Origin: Candidatus Solincola jinzensis
GTDB taxonomy: Bacteria > Actinomycetota > Geothermincolia > Geothermincolales > RBG-13-55-18
Reading direction: 5' to 3'
DNA: 9,399 bases
Assembly: GCA_015711875.1 (NCBI GenBank)
Contig: JACVJG010000076.1
Coordinates: 1 to 9,399, forward strand
Positions 1-6,657 of the stretch are shown piece by piece. The first letter of the stretch is position 1; every line of letters begins with the position of its first letter. A program made the translations under genes and the position numbers. Below the pieces are notes generated by a model. It saw only the letters and a program-made list of their open reading frames with translations, was not told where the DNA came from and did no database searches.

Positions 1-1729
1 CGGCTACCTCGACCCGGCCATACTTGCGGGCGTGCTCAACAACAACGGCGACTTCGTGGGCGACCTCATCTCCAACCTCTCCACCACCATGGTGCGCGAT
101 ATCGTGAACAACCTGGATCCCGCCTGGGTAGGCGATCTCATGGATGAGTTGCGCCTGAACGCCATGGCTTCCATCGCTAACCTCGTAAATCTCCCCGAGA
201 CAGCGGCGTTCCTCAATGCGTTGCTGCCACAGCTCAACACCCAGAACATCGCCGGCATCGTGAACAACAACGGCGCATGGCTTTCCGACCTGGCTGGACG
301 GCTAAACGCGGGCACCCTGGCCGGCGTGGTCAACAATAACCCGGCTCTTACCACCGGCCTCATCACGGGCCTTAACGCCACTACGGGGCAGGCGGCTGCG
401 TCCGGTATAAATGCCAACGCTCCGCTCCTCCAGGCGGTTTTGGACAACCTCAATCCGACCGTCCTGGCCACGGCGGTCAACAACAACTCGGCCCTCGGGG
501 CGGGCAACACCCTGATAGAAAACCTGCTCCCCAACCTAAACGCCAATACTGCGAGGGCAACCGCCAGGGGCCTCAACAACAGCGGCTCCTTCATCCAGGA
601 GCTTCTCGCCAACCTCAATCCCCAGGTGCTGGCGGCGGCCATCAACGCCAACGGCGCATTCATCAACGGACTCATCCAGCACCTTAACCCGGTGGTGCTG
701 GCCAATGCCATCAACGCCAACGGCACCTTTGTCACCAACCTTATAGGCGCCCTTGACCCCAACGTGCTGGCGGCGGCTATCAACGCCAACGGCGCCTTCA
801 TGACCAACCTCATCGGGGCGCTCAACCCCACGGTGGTAGCTGCGGCCATCAATGCCAACCAGGGTTTCATCACCAGCTTGCTGGGTGCCCTTGACCCGCA
901 AGTGCTGGCCAATGCCATCAACGCCAACGGCACTTTCATCAACAACCTGGTTGGCCACCTGGACGCCTCGGTCATCGCGGGGGCTGTGAACAGCAACCAG
1001 ACCTTCGTCACCAACATGGTCACCAACCTGTCGCCCAGCGTGCTGGCCAACGCCGTGAACGCCAACGAGGCATTCCTCACCACCCTGCTCACCAACCTGA
1101 ATACCCAGGTGCTGGCCAACGTCCTCAACTCCAATTCGGTGAGGAACTGGCTTACGGACGTGGTCTCGAGACTGAACCCTGTTCAGGTGGCCTACATAGT
1201 CAACAACAACCAGGCTTTCGTGACCAACCTGGTGTCGAACCTGAATGCGGCGACGCTGGCGGGAGTGATCAATTCCAACGGGGCTTTCCTGAACAACCTG
1301 CTGGCCAACCTGTCCCCGACGGTGATCGCGGGCGCGGTCAACACCAACCAGACTTTCCTGACCAACCTGATAGCCAACCTCAATGCCAATGTGCTCGCGG
1401 GCGCCATCAACGCCAACGGCACCTTCCTGACCAATCTCATCGGGGCGTTGGATACCAACGTGCTTGCGGGAGCCATCGCCGGGAACCCGGCATTCCTCAC
1501 CAACCTTATCCTCAATCTGGGAGGTCCGAGCCACAGCGACCGTGGCCAGGCGCTAGTCAATGCCTTGAACGCGACCGGGGTGGACATGGACAATGACACT
1601 TCGCCTATAACCTTCTTTGATCAGTTCGTTCTCCTGTTGCACTCTGACCTTAACGTTCTTGGTTTGGGCCATCATATTCGTGGGAAGATCGAAGGCTTCT
1701 ACTGGGATGCCAACGGAGGCGATCCGTAA
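1..1729 (+). CDS. Partial 23-residue tandem-repeat protein (5' end outside window)
   Basis: The reading frame is open from base 2 and already inside a repeat unit, so the true start lies upstream; the GTG at 32 is an internal Val codon. The visible 575 residues consist of roughly twenty units beginning L-[ND]-P/x-x-V-L-A, then [IV]-N-[AS]-N-x-x-F, then T-N-L-[IL]. Fifteen units are exactly 23 residues (69 bp). Others run 25, 26, 26 and 29 residues, and the stretch at 77-232 is irregular. The pattern suggests two short helices per unit with an Asn-rich turn, that is an alpha-solenoid; this is inference. After base 1516 comes a unique tail of about 70 residues, rich in His, Asp and aromatics, ending at TAA 1727-1729. 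There are no cysteines in the visible part and no membrane helix or sorting motif at the C-terminus. I do not recognise the family. A surface, adhesive or scaffold role is possible but unproven. Confidence 0.85.
   Translation, partial: GYLDPAILAGVLNNNGDFVGDLISNLSTTMVRDIVNNLDPAWVGDLMDELRLNAMASIANLVNLPETAAFLNALLPQLNTQNIAGIVNNNGAWLSDLAGRLNAGTLAGVVNNNPALTTGLITGLNATTGQAAASGINANAPLLQAVLDNLNPTVLATAVNNNSALGAGNTLIENLLPNLNANTARATARGLNNSGSFIQELLANLNPQVLAAAINANGAFINGLIQHLNPVVLANAINANGTFVTNLIGALDPNVLAAAINANGAFMTNLIGALNPTVVAAAINANQGFITSLLGALDPQVLANAINANGTFINNLVGHLDASVIAGAVNSNQTFVTNMVTNLSPSVLANAVNANEAFLTTLLTNLNTQVLANVLNSNSVRNWLTDVVSRLNPVQVAYIVNNNQAFVTNLVSNLNAATLAGVINSNGAFLNNLLANLSPTVIAGAVNTNQTFLTNLIANLNANVLAGAINANGTFLTNLIGALDTNVLAGAIAGNPAFLTNLILNLGGPSHSDRGQALVNALNATGVDMDNDTSPITFFDQFVLLLHSDLNVLGLGHHIRGKIEGFYWDANGGDP
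8..1516 (+). repeat. In-gene tandem array of 69-bp units
   Basis: Units start at about 8, 233, 302, 371, 449, 536, 614, 683, 752, 821, 890, 959, 1028, 1097, 1172, 1241, 1310, 1379 and 1448, with an irregular region between 77 and 232. Most are 69 bp; the units at 371, 449, 536 and 1097 are 78, 87, 78 and 75 bp. All length changes are multiples of three, so the frame is kept. Protein similarity is clear throughout. DNA identity is highest between the units at 683 and 890, which share an exact 32-bp stretch (695-726 and 902-933) exactly three units apart. Confidence 0.9.
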
Positions 1730-1746
1730 ATCGACTCAATCCGCGG

Positions 1747-1782
1747 CAAGGAAGCCGGCGCTTTCTGCCGGCTTCCTTGTTT
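1747..1782 (+). terminator. Rho-independent terminator of the repeat-protein gene
   Basis: A perfect 13-bp stem is formed by 1747-1759 and 1767-1779 around a 7-nt loop (1760-1766). The lower part is CAAGGAAG and the top is CCGGC. A short T run (1780-1782) follows. It sits 17 bp after the stop codon of the repeat protein. The T tract is short, so termination may be partial, but the stem is strong and well placed. Confidence 0.85.
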
Positions 1783-1883
1783 AAGGGGGCAGGGAAAAGT
1801 GGAACTTGGACGTGGTCGACCTTCGAGCACGCCGTTCTTATCTCGATTGGCATGAACTCGAACGAATGCACACAATCATGTCG

Positions 1884-1910
1884 TTGGATTCAATCTCGGA
1901 AAGGTAAAAT
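1884..1910 (+). promoter_or_regulatory. Weak candidate promoter for the lipoprotein gene
   Basis: TTGGAT (1884-1889) and TAAAAT (1905-1910) are separated by 15 nt, shorter than the preferred 16-18. A TTGACA also occurs at 1923-1928 but has no -10 at the right distance. The gene follows a strong terminator, so it needs its own promoter somewhere in 1783-1950; this is the best match seen and is uncertain. Confidence 0.25.
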
Positions 1911-1963
1911 TCTGCTGAGAGATTGACAATGCTATCCGGAAATTCAGGAAGGCGTGAGGGTAT

Positions 1964-2806
1964 ATGGAATCCGGGATCGCAACGAGCAAGAACAACGGGT
2001 TGCTGGCCGCCAGCACCCTCTTTCTGTGCTATATTCTCTTATGCTCGAGCGTTAGTGGGTGCGGAGCTGGAAATCAATACGAGAAGTTGGTAAATATAGA
2101 CACTTCTTTTCGTGAGGGAAGCAGTAATATCATGGAGGCCACCGCGGTGATATCTGCTTTGGGGGAATTCGATTTCAACAACGCAGGGTTTTACGAACGC
2201 GCGATAGCGGAGGTGAGGTCCAGCAGAGATGCAGCGGGCAAGGTGCTGAAGAGTAGCGAGGAACTAGCGGGTTATTCCTACAATGGGGAGCTGCAACGAC
2301 TCGGTGGATACTTGGCGACGTATTTGGACCAGGTCAAGGCCGCTCTGGATGAAATGGAGGCGATATATGATGGTATCGAGAAGCTCTTAAACGCTATTGA
2401 GCCCATATTGAGAGAGGAAGCGGTGATCACGCAACTCGAGGCGCCGCAAAGCGATGCGGAGTGGATGGAAAGGCTGAAACATCTGGATGCAGCCCTCGAG
2501 GCTTCCCTATCGGAGTTGCGCTCCGTTAACGTACCGGAGAAACTGGATGAAATGGAAGCATTTTTCCTCGAGCTTCTAACCACTATGCAGGAGCTGGTAA
2601 GAGAGATATTGAACGCGTTTGGAAGTCGATCAACCGGTGAAATGGTTGAAAACAACCCCCATTTCGCAAGGATCCAGAGCATCTTAAACGATTATCCATA
2701 CATTATCGATAATCTGCGATCGAATCTGAACATTTATAATATCGACAAAAGCATAGAAGCAGTCGAGCTCGAGATAAATCGTCTATTCCTTGAGAAGGGG
2801 CATTGA
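1964..2806 (+). CDS. Putative helical lipoprotein, function unknown
   Basis: The 280-residue product begins with a short polar segment containing Lys9, a hydrophobic stretch (about 13-30) and a lipobox V-S-G-C with the lipidated Cys at 33, so it should be exported and anchored by lipid to the outer face of the membrane. The mature part (34-280) is strongly helical and acidic, with heptad-like Leu/Ile/Glu patterning at roughly 85-155, 165-220 and 235-278, suggesting helical bundles or coiled coils; no enzyme motif is visible. The ATG at 1964 is supported by AGGAAGG (1946-1952) and GAGGG (1956-1960). Codon use and base composition are visibly more AT-rich than in neighbouring genes, which hints at a separate origin. 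I do not recognise the family; the gene stands alone between its neighbours. Confidence 0.8.
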   Translation: MESGIATSKNNGLLAASTLFLCYILLCSSVSGCGAGNQYEKLVNIDTSFREGSSNIMEATAVISALGEFDFNNAGFYERAIAEVRSSRDAAGKVLKSSEELAGYSYNGELQRLGGYLATYLDQVKAALDEMEAIYDGIEKLLNAIEPILREEAVITQLEAPQSDAEWMERLKHLDAALEASLSELRSVNVPEKLDEMEAFFLELLTTMQELVREILNAFGSRSTGEMVENNPHFARIQSILNDYPYIIDNLRSNLNIYNIDKSIEAVELEINRLFLEKGH

Positions 2807-2831
2807 CAATGGCAACAATGCTCTGTATGAG
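2803..2831 (+). promoter_or_regulatory. Candidate promoter at the end of the lipoprotein gene
   Basis: A perfect TTGACA (2803-2808) overlaps the lipoprotein stop codon and is followed after exactly 17 nt by TATGAG (2826-2831), a 4/6 match to TATAAT. If active, transcription would begin near 2838 and read through a 45-codon open frame at 2867-3004 towards the zinc-finger gene. Confidence 0.35.
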
Positions 2832-3094
2832 CTCGCGAAGCCATATACTGTGGTAAAAAACACCAGGTGGAGAATAAAAAGGACGGGAAGATAAAGGGAT
2901 TCGATTTTGAGAAACGTCTGGAGAAAAGGGTACTTGTCTTACCTGTCCTGTACGCGACGGGCAATAATGTAGGCAGGATGAAACCGCCGGCGCTGCTCCG
3001 CTAGCAACCCGGCATGCTTTTGATCGAGTGAGACATAGATTAATATGGAAAAGGTGAATATAATCCTGAAATAGGCGGAATCGGAGGTGCGTTC
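2807..3094. other. AT-rich intergenic region with possible promoters and a small open frame
   Basis: This 288-bp gap contains the TTGACA/TATGAG candidate at its left edge, a GTG-initiated frame of 45 codons (2867-3004) without a clear ribosome site, a weak GCCGG/CCGGC hairpin (2986-2990 with 3009-3013) followed by TTTT, and a perfect TATAAT at 3059-3064. No confident gene is seen. Confidence 0.5.
3036..3064 (+). promoter_or_regulatory. Probable promoter of the zinc-finger/STAS operon
   Basis: A perfect TATAAT lies at 3059-3064. The hexamer 17 nt upstream, TAGATT (3036-3041), is a poor -35 match. Transcription would start near 3071, leaving a leader of about 24 nt before the TTG start at 3095. 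Confidence 0.55.
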
Positions 3095-4426
3095 TTGAGC
3101 TGTCCCAGGCATCCCGGCAAGCGCGTGGTGTCGGAGTGCAGGGAGTGTGGGTCCGGTTTCTGTATCGAATGCGTGCGAGAGACCGACCAGACCACTCTCT
3201 GCCCCGATTGCCTGCGCCGCCGCAGGGGCGAAATAGAGCGGGAATTGTCGCAACCAGTGGAAAAGGAGGGGCGGGCTGCTGCCAGGATGGAGCGTGGCTT
3301 GCAGCCTTCAGGCGTGATTCCTGGGAAAAAGGAAGACGACAGCACGTTGCCCGGCGGCGATTTTCTAGCCCAGGGACCGGATGAGGATTTCAGCCTGCTG
3401 GAAGCAAAGAAGGGTGCGGGCGGCCCAAAGCGCTGGTTGGGAAGGAAAACCGGGCGGAGGGCCCGAAATAAAGCGGGCACCGCTGCTGAGCCCGAAAAGG
3501 GGGTGCGTGAAGCCGCGCATGCGGCCCCGCGCAGGGAAAGATCGGCGGGGGAAGGAAGGGCGGCCGATATCGCCGGCGGTCGAGGAGCGGAAGAAGAGGA
3601 CGCATCGGCTGCGCGCCGCGTAAGGAGGGCTGAAGGGCGGCGGGCCGTGAAACCGGCCCGCGAGGAAGCGGACACCCCAGAGGATGATCTCCTGCGCGAC
3701 GTGGTCTCCACCCTGCTCGCGCCGGAAGGAGAAGCCGCACAGATGCAGGTTTCCTCCGCGGAGGCGGTGGAGGCGCCGGCGCGAGCGCCCGTGGTAAAGC
3801 CCGCGAGGGCGCGCAGGAAAAGGGAGCGCGCCACGAGGGAGGAAAGGGCGGAGCGTTGGGCGTTTCTAGCTCAGCCGCGGTCTTCGGAGTACACCATGAT
3901 CGCGCTTTCCTGGTGGCGGGCCGCCCTCTTCATCGCCGGGGTTCTCCTGGGTGGAGCGGTATTATGGGCGGTGCTCAACGCATACCTTATCCCCAGGGAC
4001 ACCGAATACGGCGCCTTGGCCATCGTCATCGGTGTGCTCATCGGCCTCGCTTTCTGGTGGAAGGCGGGAAGGAAGCATGGTACGAAACTCGCCGTGCAGG
4101 CGTCCCTGGTGACCTTTTTCGCTCTTTTCGTGGGAGAGTTCCTGCACTGGTTCCTGATCATCGTCAAGAACGAGGCCTTCCGCACCATTTTCTTCGACCT
4201 GGTCTCCTTTAAATTCATCTGGGAGAACGGCGCGGAGATAATGAGAAACGTGGTAGAGGCCATGTTCCCCACCGGCTTCCTGTTGCTGCTCATCCTGCCC
4301 ACCTTGGCCGCTTTCATCATCGCCTTCGGGATGCCGCCCATACCGGAGGTGTTCATGCAGTTCTGGCGCGCCCTGCGGGGAGGAAGCGAGGAGGGAAGGG
4401 AAGCAAGGCATGGCCTGGAGGGTTAA
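3095..4426 (+). CDS. B-box-like zinc-finger protein with four C-terminal membrane helices
   Basis: The start is TTG at 3095, chosen because GGAGGT (3083-3088) lies 6 nt upstream and because it keeps the whole metal site. Residues 3-39 carry C3-x2-H6, C15-x2-C18, C23-x2-C26 and C36-x2-C39, the spacing of a B-box-type cross-brace finger that should bind two zinc ions. A long charged, Arg/Glu/Ala/Gly-rich linker (about 45-260) is probably disordered. Hydrophobic segments at about 275-297, 306-322, 333-357 and 393-412 give four membrane helices; the finger and linker are probably cytoplasmic, by inference. Such finger-plus-membrane proteins are known in bacteria but mostly uncharacterised. The stop overlaps the next gene by 17 nt, so the two are probably translationally coupled. 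Cellular role unknown. Confidence 0.85.
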   Translation: MSCPRHPGKRVVSECRECGSGFCIECVRETDQTTLCPDCLRRRRGEIERELSQPVEKEGRAAARMERGLQPSGVIPGKKEDDSTLPGGDFLAQGPDEDFSLLEAKKGAGGPKRWLGRKTGRRARNKAGTAAEPEKGVREAAHAAPRRERSAGEGRAADIAGGRGAEEEDASAARRVRRAEGRRAVKPAREEADTPEDDLLRDVVSTLLAPEGEAAQMQVSSAEAVEAPARAPVVKPARARRKRERATREERAERWAFLAQPRSSEYTMIALSWWRAALFIAGVLLGGAVLWAVLNAYLIPRDTEYGALAIVIGVLIGLAFWWKAGRKHGTKLAVQASLVTFFALFVGEFLHWFLIIVKNEAFRTIFFDLVSFKFIWENGAEIMRNVVEAMFPTGFLLLLILPTLAAFIIAFGMPPIPEVFMQFWRALRGGSEEGREARHGLEG

Positions 4427-4754
4427 GGAAAGCGACCCCGCCAAAGCCCTGGCGGTTATAGAGGTCGAGGGCGTGGTTGATTCCACCAATGTGGAGGAAT
4501 TCTTTGGTTTTATTAACTCAGTCTTCAAGCAGGGCTTCAAAAGCATGGTCCTGGACATGGCTTTTACCAGCTATCTTTCGAGTGGAGGGCTCTCGGTGAT
4601 CGCTGACGCCTACAAGCGGGCGGAGGGGCTGGGGGGCAAACTGGTGATGGTGCACGCCTCGGAGATGGTGCGGGACCTTTTTGAGGTGGCGCAGCTCGAC
4701 CGCATCATCGAGTTCTACGACGAGCTGGAGCAGGCCAAGGAGGCTATGGGCTGA
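4410..4754 (+). CDS. STAS-domain protein, anti-sigma-factor-antagonist-like
   Basis: The 114-residue product is a single STAS domain. It has an N-terminal beta strand (14-21), a V-D-S-T-N turn (23-27), the core strand V-L-D-M (47-50), the S-S-G-G-L loop (57-61) and a closing helix (about 100-113). In SpoIIAA-type antagonists the loop reads D-S-S-G-L and the Ser after Asp is phosphorylated by a partner kinase; here the Asp position is Ser57 and the phosphorylatable position is Ser58. Family role: binding a kinase/anti-sigma partner and switching by phosphorylation. No kinase, phosphatase or sigma factor gene is in the window. The ATG overlaps the end of the zinc-finger gene, with AAGGG (4396-4400) upstream inside that gene. 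The assignment to STAS is firm; the partner and pathway are not visible. Confidence 0.88.
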   Translation: MAWRVKESDPAKALAVIEVEGVVDSTNVEEFFGFINSVFKQGFKSMVLDMAFTSYLSSGGLSVIADAYKRAEGLGGKLVMVHASEMVRDLFEVAQLDRIIEFYDELEQAKEAMG

Positions 4755-4781
4755 TCGCTACCAGCCAGACCACAGGGCCGG

Positions 4782-6458
4782 TCAGATGGCCACCACGCGC
4801 ATGACCTCTTCTATGGAAGTTATTCCCATCTTTACCTTGAGGAAGCCGTCATCACGCATGGTCAGGAGCCCCTCCTCCTTGGCCTGCTTCATGATGACGG
4901 TGGCGGATGCCTCCTTGACCGTGAGGCGCTGTATCTCCTCGCTCATGGGCATTACCTCATAGAGGCCTATGCGTCCCTTGTACCCCGTCCCGCTGCACTT
5001 GGCGCAGCCGTTCTCGTTGGCCTTGTAGAGTATGAGGTCGCCGTTATCCCCGTCCATGGGGAATTGAAGGGTCCTGAGCACGTCAGGGTCAGGCTCGTAA
5101 GGAACTTTGCAGTTGGGGCAGAGCTTGCGCACCAGCCTCTGAGCCATCACGCAGTTGACAGCCGAGGACACCAGGAAGGATTCCACGCCCATCTCGATAA
5201 GGCGTGGAAGAGCGCTGGGGGCGTCGTTGGTGTGCAGGGTAGATAGGACGAGATGGCCGGTCAGGGCGGCCTCGATGGCCGTTTTGGCCGTCTCGCGGTC
5301 GCGGATCTCGCCCACCATGAGGATATCGGGCGAGGTACGCAGGATATTGCGCAGGGCATTGGCGAAGGTAAGCCCAGCCTTGGGGTTCACCTGCACTTGG
5401 TTGATGCCCGGGAGGCGGTACTCCACTGGGTCTTCGACCGTGGTGATGTTCTTCTCCTCCGTGTTGAGCACGTTCAGGGTGGCATACAGCGAGGTGGACT
5501 TCCCCGAACCGGTAGGCCCGGTCACCAGCAGGGCGCCGTGGGGCTGGGAAAAGGCCTTGCGGAATTTTTCCAGGGGCTCGGGGAGGAAGCCCAGGTCCTC
5601 CAGGCGTAGCAGGATGCTGGACTTATCGAGTATTCGCATGACCACCTTTTCGCCATAAACGGTGGGAAGCACGGCGACACGGAAGTCGATGGCCTTGCCG
5701 TTCTGCACCATGCCGAAGTGCCCATCCTGGGGAATGCGTCGCTCGGCGATGTTGAGGTCAGAGATGATCTTGATGCGCGAGACGATGCCCTGGTGGATGT
5801 TCTTGGGCACGCGCTTGATCTCCTGGCAGACACCGTCTATGCGGTAGCGGATGAGGACCTCGTTCTCCCTGGGATCCACGTGGATGTCGCTGGCGCCGCG
5901 GTTGATGGCCTCGGCGATCATAGTGGTGGTGAAGCGCACCAGGGGAGTGTCGTCCACAACTCCCGAGATCCCCTCCACTTCCTCGTCCAGCTTGCCCTCC
6001 AGCGCCTCCTCCACCACGTCGGTGTCGAGGTGGTAGTAGCGCTGGATGGCGTTTATGATGTCCTCCCTGGCGCTGACCACCGGCTTTACCTCATACCCCG
6101 TACTCAGGCGGATATCGTCCAGGGCGTAGATGTTGGTGGGATCGGCCATGGCCACCACCAGCTTGCCGTCCTCGAAGTCTATGGGGATGCAGTTGTAACG
6201 TTGCGCCGTTGACTCCTCTATGGAGGTGGTGGCCTGGATGTTTATCTTGTATTCCAGCAAATCCACGTACTCAAGGCCCAGCTCGCGCGCGATGACCTCA
6301 GCTAGCTGGTTCTCCTTCACGTAGCCCATCTCCAGGAGAACCCGGCCCAGCGAGGAACCCGATTCCTTCTGGCGCTCCAGGGCCGCCTCGAGCTGTTGCT
6401 CGGTTATTACTTTGTTTTTCAGTAAAAGTTGGGACAACCTGTCGGTTGCCGAAGGCAT
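4782..6458 (-). CDS. pilB: Type IV pilus assembly / type II secretion ATPase, PilB/GspE family
   Basis: This 558-residue hexameric AAA-like ATPase powers pilus extension at the cytoplasmic face of the inner membrane. Residues 1-145 are an MshEN-type N-terminal domain with two helical-repeat motifs. The ATPase core has Walker A G-P-T-G-S-G-K-S-T (314-322), the acidic box with V-E-D-P-V-E (341-346), Walker B M-V-G-E-I-R-D (381-387) and the His box G-H-L-V-L-S-T-L-H-T (401-410). Four zinc-binding cysteines, C447/C450 and C485/C488, are typical of PilB/GspE and absent from the retraction ATPase PilT. Length is normal for PilB. The start at 6458 has AGGAGGG on the minus strand (6465-6471) 6 nt upstream. 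Its end faces the STAS gene with only 27 bp between. No other pilus gene is in the window, so pilus versus secretion assignment rests on the family alone. Confidence 0.93.
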   Translation of the reverse strand: MPSATDRLSQLLLKNKVITEQQLEAALERQKESGSSLGRVLLEMGYVKENQLAEVIARELGLEYVDLLEYKINIQATTSIEESTAQRYNCIPIDFEDGKLVVAMADPTNIYALDDIRLSTGYEVKPVVSAREDIINAIQRYYHLDTDVVEEALEGKLDEEVEGISGVVDDTPLVRFTTTMIAEAINRGASDIHVDPRENEVLIRYRIDGVCQEIKRVPKNIHQGIVSRIKIISDLNIAERRIPQDGHFGMVQNGKAIDFRVAVLPTVYGEKVVMRILDKSSILLRLEDLGFLPEPLEKFRKAFSQPHGALLVTGPTGSGKSTSLYATLNVLNTEEKNITTVEDPVEYRLPGINQVQVNPKAGLTFANALRNILRTSPDILMVGEIRDRETAKTAIEAALTGHLVLSTLHTNDAPSALPRLIEMGVESFLVSSAVNCVMAQRLVRKLCPNCKVPYEPDPDVLRTLQFPMDGDNGDLILYKANENGCAKCSGTGYKGRIGLYEVMPMSEEIQRLTVKEASATVIMKQAKEEGLLTMRDDGFLKVKMGITSIEEVMRVVAI

Positions 6459-6657
6459 CCCTCACCCTCCTCTCACAGGGGTGTTTAGGCGATATGTTGC
6501 CTCGATCTACTGTGGAGAAAGGCCACGATCGCCATCCCCGCTTGTTTTTTATCATATGATTAATCGGCGTTCGGATGAAGATTCTATATATCCGTTTATA
6601 TCCGTTTGCCTCCCGCGGCGGCTTGTGGGCGTGTACGTACGTGGTGCCCCCAGCTCT
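6459..6657 (-). promoter_or_regulatory. pilB upstream region with candidate promoter and repeats
   Basis: Read on the minus strand, TATGAT (6551-6556) could serve as -10 with a weak TTCATC -35 (6574-6579) at 17 nt. The -10 lies within a perfect palindrome ATCATATGAT (6551-6560). Upstream of it are two exact tandem copies of ATATCCGTTT in plus-strand sense (6588-6597, 6598-6607). The predicted leader contains GGCGAT/ATCGCC arms (6488-6493 and 6528-6533) enclosing a GTGG/CCAC stem. No clear T-tailed terminator for the upstream cysteine synthase was found. Confidence 0.4.

Noticed and set aside
4..1534. Long minus-strand open frames across the repeat array (4-1134 and 536-1534)
   Set aside because: They mirror the plus-strand repeat frame; the same biased 69-bp unit lacks stop codons on both strands. 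Their predicted proteins have no ribosome site or recognisable motif.
1812..1907. A 31-codon GTG frame before the lipoprotein gene with a protein-like composition
   Set aside because: It has no ribosome site and no recognisable motif, and it overlaps the likely promoter region of the lipoprotein gene.
3136..3834. Several alternative frames on both strands over the charged linker of the zinc-finger protein
   Set aside because: GC-rich codon bias leaves other frames open; only the chosen frame has the Cys/His finger, membrane helices and a good ribosome site.
6623..6654. A GGGC...GCCC block around GTACGTAC between cysteine synthase and pilB as a terminator
   Set aside because: The arms pair for only about four bases before mismatches, and no T run follows on the minus strand.
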